Positions 21,930 to 32,650 of a DNA stretch of 64,000 bases are shown one piece after another. The DNA is from Rhizomys pruinosus (taxonomy: Eukaryota; Chordata; Mammalia; Rodentia; Spalacidae): the NCBI GenBank assembly GCA_009823505.1, contig VZQC01004543.1, forward strand, positions 3,193,208-3,257,207. The letters run 5' to 3'. The notes beneath the pieces were generated by a model, which had not been told where the DNA came from, did no database searches, and saw nothing but the letters and a program-made list of their open reading frames with translations. The position numbers and the translations under genes were made by a program. Within the stretch, counting starts at the first letter, position 1; the number at the start of each line of letters is the position of its first letter.

Positions 21930-22625
21930 GTGATCCATGTCTCCTATGCCCCAGCATCCCTCTTGTAGCAAAAACTGTCCCAATCTCCACAAAGCACTCT
22001 TACCTCCAGCTTAGACTGATTAACAAACACATTCAAAGCATTTAAATATTTTTCCCAAGTTAGCAGAATAAGTAAATGGGAAAGCTCAGGTTTCAATCCA
22101 TACAAAGCCATCACAATAGTATATATACTAGTTTCTCCTCACTCTTCTCCCTGCCTGGAGCAGTTTAATCCAATTAAGCAAAAAGTCTGCATGAATTTGA
22201 TCTGACTAAGTAATTCTAGGGACTGTATTGAAGCACCCAGCAGAAAAACATTGAACAGGACCACTCTGTGAATGAGAAAAAAAAAAGATTTATTAAATTT
22301 CTGGGCTACCTCAGCAGTAGGGAAATAGCAGCTAGCAGGAGAGGTAGAATACGTTTTAGAAACAGGTATTGGCTTGAGTAACTTTCCATAACACTGTCAC
22401 CTAGTCGCTGGCCTTCGGAGAATGCAGAACTTGTAGCTTCCTGAGAACCTGGAGTTTTAGCAAACCCTGTCTCTGCAGGAGTTGCAAAAGCTGATTTCCC
22501 GGGAGGGCAGGTGGTCAAAACCTAGTTCCTGAGGACTGCTAAGTTTCCATTTAATGTTTCTGGTTGAGGAAACTGTTACCCATCATTCTGTTGTTTTGCT
22601 AAATGATCATACTGTCAAACTGCAT
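21930..22625. other. Unassigned single-copy stretch
   Basis: No repeat family recognised. The minus-strand frame at 22,306-22,518 (70 codons) has no visible domain. Confidence 0.5.
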
Positions 22626-22806
22626 TTTTTTTTCTTTTTATGTGTATGAATTTACTGTCTGCATGTAGTTCAGAAGAAGGTGTTGGATTCCCCTGGAACT
22701 GGAGTTAAAGATGGTTCTCAGCCACAATGTGGGTGCTGGGGATCCAACCTGGGTCCTCTGCAAGAGCAGTCAGAGCTCTTAACTGCTAGGTCATCTCTCC
22801 AGCCCC
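22626..22806 (-). mobile_element. B2 SINE, short form with internal deletion
   Basis: The part between 'ctgcatgtag' and 'ttcagaagaagg' is missing (about 35 bp, normally holding the 'gtgcaatgc' segment). Confidence 0.9.
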
Positions 22807-22817
22807 TAAATCACATT

Positions 22818-23052
22818 TTATTATTTTTTTTTTATTTTATTTGTTTTCGTATGTGTATGAATGTTACTGTCTGCATTCAGGTTCGTGCACCTGTGTCGTG
22901 CAATGCTGCAGAGATCAGAAGAGGACATCGAATTCCCCTGGAACTGGAGTTAAAGAAGGTTTTCAACTGCCATGTGGGTCCTGGGGATCAAACCCGGGTC
23001 CTCTGCAAGAGCAGTCGGCACTCTTAACGGCTAGGCCATCTCTGCAGTCCCC
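22818..23052 (-). mobile_element. B2 SINE, short form
   Basis: In tandem with the preceding copy, ending 'ggccatctctgcagtcccc'. Confidence 0.9.
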
Positions 23053-23259
23053 CTAAACCGCATTTTAAATACTTAGGTTTATACCCGTAGATTTGAACAG
23101 CTGTCAGCTTTGGTCAGAGAAGCGTCTTTTTGCAATAGACAGTGATTAAAGCAGAGACTCATAAGTGATCAAAGTACCAAAGGTAAGTAACATTGCATGG
23201 GTCATCTTTATCAATCTCCCCCTATCCAAAGCTAAGAGAACACGGAGGAAGAGGCAGCA

Positions 23260-23706
23260 GAAAGAATGTGAGAGCTGTAGATAGAAGGAGAGTTTTACCA
23301 TTATAGAGCAGGTCATAGTCGCTGCACACATCAAGTCAAAGCAGATGTGGTTACTTGCATAAGACCTACACAAGATCAAGCCAGTCATAATTCCAGCATG
23401 GATGGGAGGGGGGCCCTGGAGGCACAACATCTATCACAGAAACTATTCTCAGCTTTTAGCTGCTAAGGAAAGGGGGTGACTTCTTTGAGGATGTGGCTGT
23501 TTGTTGACTGATGATGTCCCAGTGGATGGCCACACAGCTACGTGAACAGGAACAGCATTAACTAGACTCAGGGTTTTATTAATAACAATGTTTTAAAAAG
23601 AGGACATGAACTTGGAGTTGGGAAGGAGATAGTGATGGATGAATATGATCAATACACACTGTATAAATGTATGACACTATCAAAGAATAAAATAGATTAT
23701 TTTAAA
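23260..23706 (+). mobile_element. L1 (Lx-type) 3' end with poly(A) signal
   Basis: 3'UTR landmarks 'gatcaagccagtcataattc', 'agcatggatgggaggggg', 'gacttctttgaggatgtgg', 'aaaaagaggacatgaa', 'gaatatgatcaa' and the terminal 'aaagaataaaatag' are in the order of rodent Lx elements. The minus-strand frame over it is not coding. Related to 2,725-3,085. Confidence 0.8.
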
Positions 23707-23718
23707 AAGCAGGAGTGT

Positions 23719-23938
23719 GGGGCTGGAGAGATTGCTCAGTGATTAAGAACACTGGCTGTTCTTGCAGAAGAACCAGGTTTGAATCCCAGAACCCACATGG
23801 CAGCTAACAACTGTCCATAGATCCAAGGGCTCCTATGCCCTCTTCTGTCCTCTGCAGACATTGATGACACTGGTGCACTTACATACACACAAGCACTAGC
23901 TTATTATAAAATAAAAATAATAAAATATAAAAAATAAG
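23719..23938 (+). mobile_element. B2 SINE
   Basis: 'ggggctggagagattgctcag' to an AATAAAATA-rich tail, placed directly after the L1 poly(A). Confidence 0.9.
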
Positions 23939-23949
23939 AGTGGGACAAG

Positions 23950-23990
23950 AAGGGCGGAGAGAGGAGGAGGACCACAGGGAGGAAGAGGAG
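23950..23990. repeat. GA-rich repeat, 5' flank of the class II ERV
   Basis: 'gaggaggaggaccacaggg'-type units, the same family as the tract at 27,113-27,215. The ERV interrupted one array. Confidence 0.75.
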
Positions 23991-24333
23991 TGTAGGAGAA
24001 GTAAGCCCTGCTGCTCAACATACACTGAGCATGCTCAATTATAACTTCCCCATGGAGCCAACCTGAAATCTGCCTAGCAGCCTGGAAATAGATGATGCAG
24101 TCTCAGGCTAAACCTATGGGAGAAAAGACATGACAACTACCAGCCAACTGACACACTAACTGGCACCTGCCCAAGGACCAATGGGACGCAGGGAGGGAGT
24201 ATAAAAGTCTGCCTGATTCCTGTAATAAATGAGCCTGCTTTTGCTTTTCACCTGGCTCCCGAGGTCTATGTCCTTGACTCTGTGCCTTCCTATCCCTGCC
24301 CCCAAAGGTCCTGTGTCAGGATGGCCTGCTACA
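23991..24333 (+). mobile_element. Class II ERV 5' LTR (343 bp)
   Basis: Starts TGTAGGAGAA and ends GGCCTGCTACA, so TGTAG/CTACA form terminal inverted repeats. TATAAAAG lies at 24,200 and AATAAA at 24,224. Aligned by eye with the 3' LTR it shows roughly 30 differences over about 342 bp (8-9%). Confidence 0.92.
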
Positions 24334-26770
24334 TCTGGTAACCAACCTGTGCAGGCATGGGCATTGAGCACATGTAGCTCCAGCTGTAAGATTCTTGTTG
24401 TTTTGGGCCCTCTTAACAACACTTAACAACCACTGCTCAGGACTCTTCCTCGTTCACAGTATGATCCAGTGCCCCCATCAGCAGTTTTTTTGTAGGTTGG
24501 CCCCTATATGTTATATGTTCTTCATGAGAAGTGAGAGTGTTGACCTTCTTTTGTCTGCTTTTTGTTTGTTTGTTTGTTTGTTTTGTTTATTTGTTATTCT
24601 CTGTTGTTGCATGTCTTAATAGGGAGGAACATTCATTTTGGTTTTGGTTCGCCCGGCAACTCCATATAAAGACTGACCATCTAGGAGTCGGAACTCAGAT
24701 TGGCCACCCAAAGGGTCTCGACTGATGACATTGTGTGGGCATACAGCCTTGGCCTGAAAAAACACAGAGGTCCCACACTAAGCACAAGACATTTCATCAG
24801 ATACAGGATCTCCCATGTCTGCTCATTTCACTTTTGCTTCTGTTCATCTCATCTCCCCCTAAGACTGTTGTTATGGGGGGATTGTCTTCCCACTATAAGG
24901 AACCTCAAGTAAGGGCACTAACATCCCTTTTAGTTACTAGAGGTATGAAGGTCAAATTGACTGACCTGGAGACATTTTGGAATGAGGCAGAATCTATTGC
25001 CCCATGGATCCCTCTTGAGAACTTGTAGGAGCCCAGTCTCTGGATGTGGGGACATTATCTGGCCTGCAAGCCAGAGTTCGATTCAGGGACTCTCCTCCCT
25101 GTTTCCTTTATGCCTATTCTCTTGGCAATAATTGCTAGCCTCAAATTCTCCCCACCTGAGGTAGTAATTTCTTCTCACAACAAACCTTGTGAGGAACAAG
25201 CTAGTGTTAATCTCATCACCACAATGCTTCCAGTGCTTTCTAATGTGAATTCCTCTGATGAGGAAGATGAAGAGGCCACAGATAAAGCTGCTTCTGCTAA
25301 ACCGGCTTTATCAATTGGGAAACCTAAGCTTCCCAACCGCTCTAGCCCACTTTCAGCCACGGGCCCTCCTCCTCAATGCTTGTGGAGAGAGATTGACAAT
25401 TGGGATGGCTGTGCTAATGCCCCACGGCCTCCACCCTTTGCACAAGTCATTCCTTGCTCTAACTTAGGACATGGTCCTTATTCTGAAGTGGCCTTTGTAC
25501 CACCATTGCCGGGTCTTCGGGCAGAGGCATACCCAGTAAACCTAGGTCCGAATGCAGCTGCACTGCCCTGGATTCCTACCCCCTTGCAGACCTCACCCTT
25601 ACCCACAAAGCCTAAAGTGATTTAAGACCGCACTCACCTTATTTTGAACAAGTCTTAAAGCAATGGTCTGTGCAACTCCAGACTCAATATGACTGGTATA
25701 ACTTTCTCAATGCAGTGGTGGAGCCTGCTGTGTTCCTCAGTTGTCGCTCTGCCTATGATGACCATGCAGAGACACGGGCACGTGAAAATATTCAAAATGG
25801 CATCCCCGTGACTCTAGACATGCTCACAGGCAGGGGTAATTACATTGACCATGTCGCTCAGTCCATGACGGGTATTTATGCCTATCTCTACTAAGTTTCT
25901 GATCTGGCCTTCAAGGCCCTCAAAGCCTGTGTACCCCAGGACCCCTATGGACTTCCTCTGAGGCAGTTGAAAGGAGAGTGGAAGCCAGCCCTACTAGAGA
26001 CATGCTAATTAAGCAACTGGCTTGGGAGGGGCTCAATGCCCCAACAAAAAATGCAGTTGCAGCAGTCTGTAATGATGACATCCACAAATGGGTTGTAGCT
26101 ACCAGAGACCTGGATCCCAGGACAGTACCCATTGCAGCCCTCACTGTTTCTCTTGATGCCCTAATTTCTAAGAAATGAGGCACAGGTGGGCGGACCCAGC
26201 AGAGGCTCCCCACCCCATTGTACTTGCTGGGGATGTGGATGCACAGGACTGCCCCAATGCCAGACCACAGACCAGGTGCCCTCGCCGCAATAAAGGCTTT
26301 CACTGGGTGCATGATTGCCATTCCTCAAAACAGGATAGAACTGAGGATAATTTAAACTCAAGCAGGGGGTGCCCCTCAGCCCCGCCAATACAAGGGGATG
26401 ACAGTTAGCAGGTATTATAATTGCACAAATGATTCTGTTTGAGTGTCTCCTACAGTATATCTCCAGACAGCACTTTATCAACAAGACCAAGCTCCAGGTG
26501 CTTATGGTTCTTGAGCATTCTGATCATGGCTCACCAAACGAGGTGGATAGGGCTTGGCTCAGAGAAATATGTGTAGTCTTCCTCATACACTTTGGTGCCC
26601 TCCAGGAAAACTGTCCTTTGGGGGCCGGTAGTCAAAGACAGGTAAGATCCCATAAGTCAGGAAAACCTAAGACAGGCACAGTCCAAAACACTGGACACCC
26701 CTGAGGTGAGGATAACTCCAAAGCAAAACTCACTGGGCAGCCTGAGAAAGTAAAAACAAAAGGGTGGATA
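24334..26770 (+). pseudogene. Class II ERV internal region: broken gag, no recognised pro-pol-env
   Basis: About 2.4 kb between the LTRs. A matrix-like segment lies at about 24,895-25,070 ('LLVTRGMKVKLTDLETFW', then 'PWIPLENL' and a stop). A proline-rich open stretch occupies 25,044-25,625 (193 codons). Capsid-like pieces are in different frames at about 25,670-25,890 and 25,978-26,178 ('LIKQLAWEGLNAP', 'HKWVVATRDLD'). A nucleocapsid-like CCHC segment sits near 26,280-26,325 ('KGFHWVHDC'), where the second zinc-binding cysteine is arginine. Stops and frame changes separate all parts. No reverse transcriptase, integrase or envelope was found between gag and the 3' LTR, so it could move only with proteins supplied in trans. 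A long TTTG run at 24,557-24,585 lies in the leader. Confidence 0.8.
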
Positions 26771-27112
26771 TGTAGGAGAACTAAGCCCTGATGCTCAACA
26801 TAAACTGAGCATGCTCAATTATAACTTCCCCATGGAGCCAACCTGAAATCTACCTAGCAGTCTAGCAAAAGATGATGCAGTCTCAGGCTGAACCTATGGG
26901 AGAAAAGATATGCCAACTACCAGCCAACTGGCACACTAAGTGCCACCTGCCCAGGGACCAATGCGATGCAGGGAGGGAGTATAAAAGTCTGCCTGATTCC
27001 TGCAATAAATGAGCCTGCTTTTTCCTTTCACCTGGCTCCTGGGGTCTGTGTCATTGACTCTGCTCCTTTCTATCCCCACCCCCAAGGTCCTGTGTCAGGA
27101 TGGCCTGCTACA
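26771..27112 (+). mobile_element. Class II ERV 3' LTR (342 bp)
   Basis: Same ends as the 5' LTR. Preceded by a weak purine tract ('gtaaaaacaaaagggtgg'). The six bases GAGGAG flank both outer ends (23,985-23,990 and 27,113-27,118), consistent with the 6-bp target duplication of class II elements, although the target is low complexity. Confidence 0.92.
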
Positions 27113-27215
27113 GAGGAGGAAGCCCATGAGGAGGAGGACCACAGAGAGGAAGAGGAGGAAGCCCATGAGGAGGAGGACCCCAGGAAGGAAGAGGAGGAAG
27201 CCCATCACGTGTAAA
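27113..27215. repeat. GA-rich minisatellite
   Basis: About three imperfect units built on 'gaggaagcccatgaggagg' plus 'aggacc'. Continues the array broken by the ERV. Confidence 0.8.
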
Positions 27216-27465
27216 AAGGATGAAACTAGGGCTTTATGCCAAGTGAGCAGACAAGCACAAGAGGAAAAACCATGAAGCATGTGTAGGATGGGAGAGGATC
27301 CATGGGAAATGTCTGTTTCTGTGATCCCCACACAATAAGGAGTAGCACAGCCACAGGACAGCTCAGAACAGATGTCGAAGTGTAGCTCTTTGTTAGTGTG
27401 TGACCCCTTGGAATGGATCTTGGTTTAAGCAGAATTATAGATTAAATTAATTAATAGAAATGAAT
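27190..27465 (+). repeat. Module d, diverged copy
   Basis: Aligns with 51,745-52,050: 'aaggatgaaa', 'acaagcacaagaggaaaaac', 'aggacagctcagaacagatg', 'ggaatggatcttggtttaag', 'ttaattaatag'. Confidence 0.65.
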
Positions 27466-27591
27466 TCATATCCCTCCCCTGGGACAATTTCTATTTTTCT
27501 TCTAATCCTGGACTTGGGTGACACCTGCAGCTCCCCAAGCCTCAGACTCATGGCTAAAACACAGTATTCCTGCACCCCACCCTTTACTACC
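27466..27591 (+). pseudogene. Class I ERV pol-leader fragment, 5' of MaLR insertion
   Basis: Nearly identical to 30,857-30,990 ('catatccctcccctgg' through 'caccctttacta'). That copy lies in a protease/RT region. Its continuation is found beyond the MaLR at 29,529-29,617. Confidence 0.85.
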
Positions 27592-27996
27592 TGTGCTGGA
27601 CAGCTTTAGTGTCAACTTGACACACCTGGGTTGAGGGAGCCTCGATTGGGGAATTGGCTCCATTGGATTGGCCTGTGGCCACATCTGTGGAGTATTGTCT
27701 TGATGGTCCAGCAGTGTGGGAGGGCCTGGGCCCACATGGGTGGTGCCACCCTGGGCAGTTGTTGTGTACTGTGTATAAGAAGGCAGCTGGCCATGAGCCA
27801 GGGGAGCAAGCCAGTGAACAGCATTCCTCCATGGCTGTGCTTCAGCTCCTGCCTCCAGGTCCTGCCTGAGTTCTTGCCTTGGGCTCCCTGAGTGATGAAC
27901 TGTGACCCAGGAGATGTGAGCTGAATAAACCCTTTCTTCCCCAAGTTGGTGTCAGTGCAGAGTGTTTTGTCACAGCAATGGAAGACAACTAGAACA
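27592..27996 (+). mobile_element. MaLR (ERVL-MaLR type) 5' LTR
   Basis: About 405 bp, TGTGCTGGA to CTAGAACA. Contains 'gtcaacttgacacacc', a TATA-like 'tgtataagaagg', and 'tgaataaaccctttcttccc' as polyadenylation signal. It is the 5' member of a pair with 29,123-29,528. Confidence 0.85.
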
Positions 27997-29122
27997 GAAA
28001 TTGGGTACCAGAAATGGGGTATTGCTGTGACAGACCTGACCTTGGTGTTTTGGGAGGATTGTGGAAGCATTTGGAACTTTGGGCTGGGAAGATCATTGAA
28101 ATGCCTAAAGATCGTGTGTGGAACTTGAAACAGTTTTGCTGAAGAAGTTGTAGTGATAGAGCTTGTCTGGCTTGTGAAGTTTCAAAGGAAAGCAGAGATC
28201 ATCATGACTATTTAATCTATGGGTTCTGGTCAGCTGGGGCTGGAAGAATCAGATGTAAGTAAGAGACCAGAACGAAGTGAAATCTTTGTGTACTGGGAAC
28301 AATTGATGCTGTTAGCTGGGGCTGAAAAATCAGCTGAAGTACAAGAGACCAGCCTCACTGTGGTGATCTTCTGGGAAGAATTCTTCAGGGTCAGCACACA
28401 GAAGCTGTGGATCCAGAAGGGCCTGAGCCTCCACTCGAGCCAGAAGCAGACTTGTAACATTAAGAGTCTCCTGATGGTTCTGGTGTTGAAATTTGGGGGG
28501 TCACAGAAAGCAGCCGAGGCTTGGTACTGTGAGAGGTCAGGAAAGACCATTGGTGACGTGCACCTCGGTTGCAGTGAAGACCCCAGGATTGCAGGGGTCA
28601 TGGAGAGAAGCTGAGGCTTTGCACCAGGAGAGGTTCAGAAGAGACCATGGTGAAGGTGCTGCCTCAGTTTCAGTGGCGACCCAGTTTTGGAGATGCCAGG
28701 CATGGGACGACCACCAAGAACAGCGGCAGGTGTGGAATGGTTGGCCGGGCTGTGAGATGAGCTGTGGGGCCACGGATGGCAGAGTCAGAGAGGGGGAGGG
28801 TGCAGAGACACTTTGGAGCCCAGAAGATCTGAGTGATTCCAGAGTATCCAGCCTTGAGCTACTTTGCTGGACTTAGGTTTTGTTTGAGTGTGCCTGATTC
28901 TTCCTTTGAAATAAGACAGTACTTTTTTGGATTTTAAGCAGCCCACGTTAAAGACTTTTAAGGACTGTGAACTTTAAGTGTTTGGGAATTTAAGGACTGT
29001 GGGGCTTTTAAGTTGTACTGGTCTTAGGTTGTGATTAATGATTAGCATCATACTTGGGGAAGAACTGGAAAGGTGGTGGTTTAATAGTGATGTGTTTTGT
29101 GTGTCCAAGTTGACAAGGGTCA
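27997..29122 (+). mobile_element. MaLR internal region, non-coding
   Basis: About 1.1 kb starting 'gaaattgggtaccagaaatg' and 'gtggaagcatttggaacttt', the usual opening of MaLR internal sequences. The frames at 28,219-28,876 show no retroviral domain, as expected for these gene-less elements. Ends 'gtccaagttgacaagggtca' before the 3' LTR. Confidence 0.75.
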
Positions 29123-29528
29123 TGTGCTGGATAGCTTTAGTGTCAACTTGACACACCGGGTTGAGGGAGCCTCAATTGGGGAATTGGCTCATTGGATTGG
29201 CCTGTGCCACATCTGTGGAGTATTGTCTTGATGGCCAGCAGTGTGGGAGGGCTGGGCCCACAATGAGGGTGTACCACCCTGGGCAGGTTGGTTGTGTACT
29301 GTTATAAGGAGGCAGGCTGGGCATGAGCCAGAGGAGCAAGCCAGTAAACAGCTTCCTCCATGGCCTGTGCTTCAGCTCCTGCCTCCAGGTTTTCCTGCCC
29401 TGAGTTTGCTGCCTTGGGCTTCCTGAGTGATGAACTGTGACCCAGGAGATGTGAGCGAATAAACCCTTTCTTCCCCAAGTTGGTGTCCAGTCAGAGTGTT
29501 TTGTCACAGCAATGGAAAACAAACTACA
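29123..29528 (+). mobile_element. MaLR 3' LTR
   Basis: Pairs with 27,592-27,996, differing by scattered substitutions and many one-base indels. The bordering five bases are CTACC (27,587-27,591) and TTACC (29,529-29,533), a 5-bp target duplication with one change. Confidence 0.85.
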
Positions 29529-29617
29529 TTACCCTTGTATCCACCCCCACCAGAGTATTGGATAGTACTAACCCTTCCACTGCATGACTCCACTCGCCCC
29601 ATTTTCATCTCTTTAAT
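29529..29617 (+). pseudogene. Class I ERV fragment, 3' of MaLR insertion
   Basis: Continues the 27,466-27,591 fragment ('gtattggatagtactaaccc') and matches 30,985-31,067. Confidence 0.8.
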
Positions 29618-29639
29618 TTTGGAAAAGCAACACAGTGTG

Positions 29640-29745
29640 GTCAGGATGGGTTTAGGAGCAATTTCCTTTCATTTAAAATAAAGACAACATGGCATGTGTA
29701 TTGGGCAAAGTTACACACTCACTCCTTGAAGAGCTGTTTTCCTGA
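29640..29745 (+). repeat. Module h copy
   Basis: 'tcaggatgggttta', 'tgtattgggcaaagtt' and 'ctcactccttgaagagctg' match 52,078-52,210. Confidence 0.65.
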
Positions 29746-29872
29746 TATGGGTGTGGGGAAAAACACACAGAAAATGCAGCTCTCTTCTTAAACAGACTCA
29801 TGGAGGCTGTCACCAAATTCACTAATGTGGACCCATAGCTCCTGGAAGGCTCCCCTCCTCCTTCATATCCAT

Positions 29873-30117
29873 TTTTTTAATTTTTTTAATTTAATTTTTT
29901 ATTCTGATGTATGAATGTATTGTCCTGCTGTAGGTTTGTTGCACACGTGTCGTGCAATGCCGCAGAGGTCAGAAGAGGGTGCTCGGATTCCTCTGAACTG
30001 GAGTTCTCTGGAATTGGAGTTACAGATGGTTCTAGCCGCCATGTGGGTGCTGGGGATCAAACCGGGTCCTCTGCAGAGCAAGCAGTGCTCTTAACGGCTA
30101 GTCTTCTCTCCAGCCCC
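29873..30117 (-). mobile_element. B2 SINE, long form, with target-site duplication
   Basis: Flanked by a 12-bp direct repeat ATATCCATTTTT at 29,865-29,876 and 30,119-30,130, which supports a clean retrotransposition. Confidence 0.93.
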
Positions 30118-30149
30118 GATATCCATTTTTAGACGTCAGCCTGAACATT

Positions 30150-31310
30150 AGGCATAAACCCAGAGATTAGAAAAGGTTCAACTGAAGAACCAGGATGACC
30201 TCTTCAAAATGACCTTCAAAGTCTTTAGTAACAATGACTAGAAAACAAAAAGGGGAAGAAAAAGATTGGGAAAGAGATCAAAAAGAACACCAGGCTCACT
30301 TTCAGTTCTAGCATCAACCCTCCAGGGATGACCTCCTCCTCCCGCCACTAACCTTATGACCCAATGCTGCCAATCCTTGGGCCCTTGCTTCAGGTGCAAA
30401 CAAATGGGCCACTGGGCTAAAGATTTCCCTAATCCCTGACCTCCTATCAGAGCATGCTCCAGATTCAGGCAATGGGAACACTGTAAGTGGGAATGCTTGT
30501 TGGGACCCTCAAGGCCACCCTCCCCGTACCCTAGCTCCTTCCCATCCACCAACATACTAATACAATGAGGAGGACTGGATTCAATGCCCCTAGCCAGGGT
30601 ACCACTGACTTGTCTCAACTCAGGGTAACAGGGTCAGTGGCCAGTAGACAAATCTCTTTTGTCCTGCATACAGGGGCTTCATTTTCCCTATTNAACTAAA
30701 TGGCCAGGAGACATGATCCCAACAAGGATCCTCATGGGACCAAAGCGCACTCCCCCTTCCCTCCCAATTTGGCAACTTCTCTTTAATACATTCATTCATA
30801 CTCATGTCTAACTGTCCTTTCGCCTTCTAGGATGAGACCTCTCTTAATTGAAGGTCCCATTCATATCCCTCCCCTGGGGACAATTTCTAGTTTCCTTCTA
30901 ATCCTGGAATTGGGTGACACCTGCAGCTCCCCAAGCCTCAGACTCATGGCTAAAACACAGTATTCCTGCACCTCACCCTTTACTACCCCTTGTACCACCA
31001 CCCCCGAGTATTGGATAGTACTAACCCTTCCATTGCGTGACTCCACTCCCCCCATTTTCATCTCCTTAAAAACCCTCCTCCTATATCAAACAAGAACAAT
31101 AGCCTCTGCCCAAAGGGGTTCCTGAAACCCCTCATCCACCAACTTCTTCAGGCAGGACTTCCCAGTCATTCCCCATATTCCAATCCTAAGACTTAAGAAT
31201 AATGGGACCTTCTACCTAGTGCCGGACCTCCCCAAAATTAATGAAGCTATAGTTCCCACCTTCCAAGTTGTCTGTTTATAGGAAATACCCTTACACACCT
31301 CTCTGCTTTC
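30150..31310 (+). pseudogene. Class I (gammaretrovirus-like) ERV: nucleocapsid, protease and RT start remnants
   Basis: A CCHC-type segment lies at 30,386-30,427 ('PCFRCKQMGHWAKDF'); its last zinc-binding cysteine is phenylalanine. The protease active-site region at 30,649-30,690 reads 'QISFVLHTGAS', with histidine (codon 30,667-30,669) where the catalytic aspartate of the D-T/S-G motif is expected. The start of reverse transcriptase is recognisable near 31,150-31,275 ('LVPDLPKINEAIVP'). Multiple stops and frame changes separate these parts, and an ambiguous base lies at 30,693. Reading stops at about 31,310, where foreign sequence begins. Confidence 0.75.
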
Positions 31311-31315
31311 ACCTG

Positions 31316-31545
31316 GGGGTAACCCTGTATTAGTTATTTTTATGATTGCTATGATAAAACACCATGACCAAGGAATCTTGTAAAATGAAGACTTTATTTG
31401 AGCTTAGAGTTTCAGGGGAATTAGAGTCCATCAAGGCAGGAGGCATCGATGGCAGGATGTGGTCAGAGCAGGAGCAGATAGTAGGGACTTACATCTTCAA
31501 GCACGCACAGGAAGCAGAAAGGGACTGGGGATCCCACAAGGCTTA
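31316..31545 (-). mobile_element. MaLR-type LTR fragment, reverse orientation
   Basis: 'gctatgataaaacaccatgacc' (starting tgattgctatg), 'agactttatttgagctta' and 'gagtccatcaaggcaggagg' correspond to the 3' half of this LTR family read in reverse. Confidence 0.55.
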
Positions 31546-31560
31546 AGAACTTTCTATGAG

Positions 31561-32205
31561 TAAAAGAAAAGTGCTATAATGTGATGTTGTGTAATCAGAA
31601 AAATATAGAGACCATTTGTACCTTAACCTCAAGTACAAATTAATAAATAAACATATTAACATTTTATATTCCCAGTTAGTTCAATTTTATTTACCATTTT
31701 CACCAAACCTACACCTAAATTTAACTAATCTAAACATTTCACTAAGCCTTAAAATATCCTATACTTGTGGATAAAGCTTGGGCAAAGTTGAGTACCTGCT
31801 AAATAAATTTTTTTTTTTTTTTTTTATTTGCTCTTTAAAGCTATATGACTGGACTATGACTTTACTTATTTGGGAAGTAAATTTAAGCTTATTCCTTTAA
31901 ATTGTCCTACAAGTAAAAGAAAGTGTTACACTGTGTGTTGTATAACAGAGAAAATGTAGAGACCATTTGTGTACCTTAAACCCAATACAAATTATAAAAA
32001 ATATTAAACATTTTTAATTCCCAGTTAGTTCAAATGTATTACCATTTTCACCAAAAACCTACACCAAAATTTAACTAATCTAAACATTTCACTAGGCCTT
32101 AAAATATCCTATACTATGTGGATAAAGCTTGGGCAAAGTTGAATACCTGCTAAATAAATTTTACCCAATATACACTTTGGTCTTTAAAGCATATATGACT
32201 GGACT
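31561..32205. repeat. Tandem duplication, period about 352 bp
   Basis: The unit starting 'gtaaaagaaaagtgctataat' at 31,561 recurs at 31,913. Long shared stretches include 'catttcactaagccttaaaa' and 'ggataaagcttgggcaaagt'. Divergence is mainly small indels. Confidence 0.85.
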
Positions 32206-32650
32206 ATTGACTTCAAAGAAATCAATCCATTAACTTATATGGTTTATTTTGGTATTTGTGTATAAATCTCTACTGAAATACCTCTCTATAAATATATGTT
32301 ATTTTTTAATATACCTTTTAAACTGCAAATCTTTACAGAGTGGATTTTAATGGACTCATCTTCCTCCAAGCTCTTGGCTTCTTCAGCCTGGCATGAAAAC
32401 TTGCTTTAAGGACTTTTCAGTATCTAGCTCTTTTTTTTTTTTTTTTTTTTGGTACAAGCATCCTTCATATAAACCAATTTGCAAGCAGTTGTGCCCAGCC
32501 CACACAGCCCAAGGTCCCCGACCATCCAACCTGGAGGGCTTGAATGTTTCAATCAGTTGATCACATTATATAACACTTTCTTTTACTCGTAGGACAATTT
32601 AAAGGAACTAAGCTTAAATTTCCTTCTTCCAAATAAGTAGCATACAGTCA
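31860..32650. repeat. Inverted repeat arms about 85 bp, spacer about 630 bp
   Basis: 31,860-31,940 ('tatttgggaagtaaatttaa', 'attgtcctacaagtaaaag') is matched in reverse complement by 32,565-32,650 ('cttttactcgtaggacaatt', 'aatttccttcttccaaataag'). The left arm is the junction of the two 352-bp tandem units. Confidence 0.75.

Noticed and set aside
25044..25625. 193-codon open frame as a possible host gene
   Set aside because: Lies between paired LTRs, continues a matrix-like segment and is followed by capsid-like pieces. It is ERV gag.
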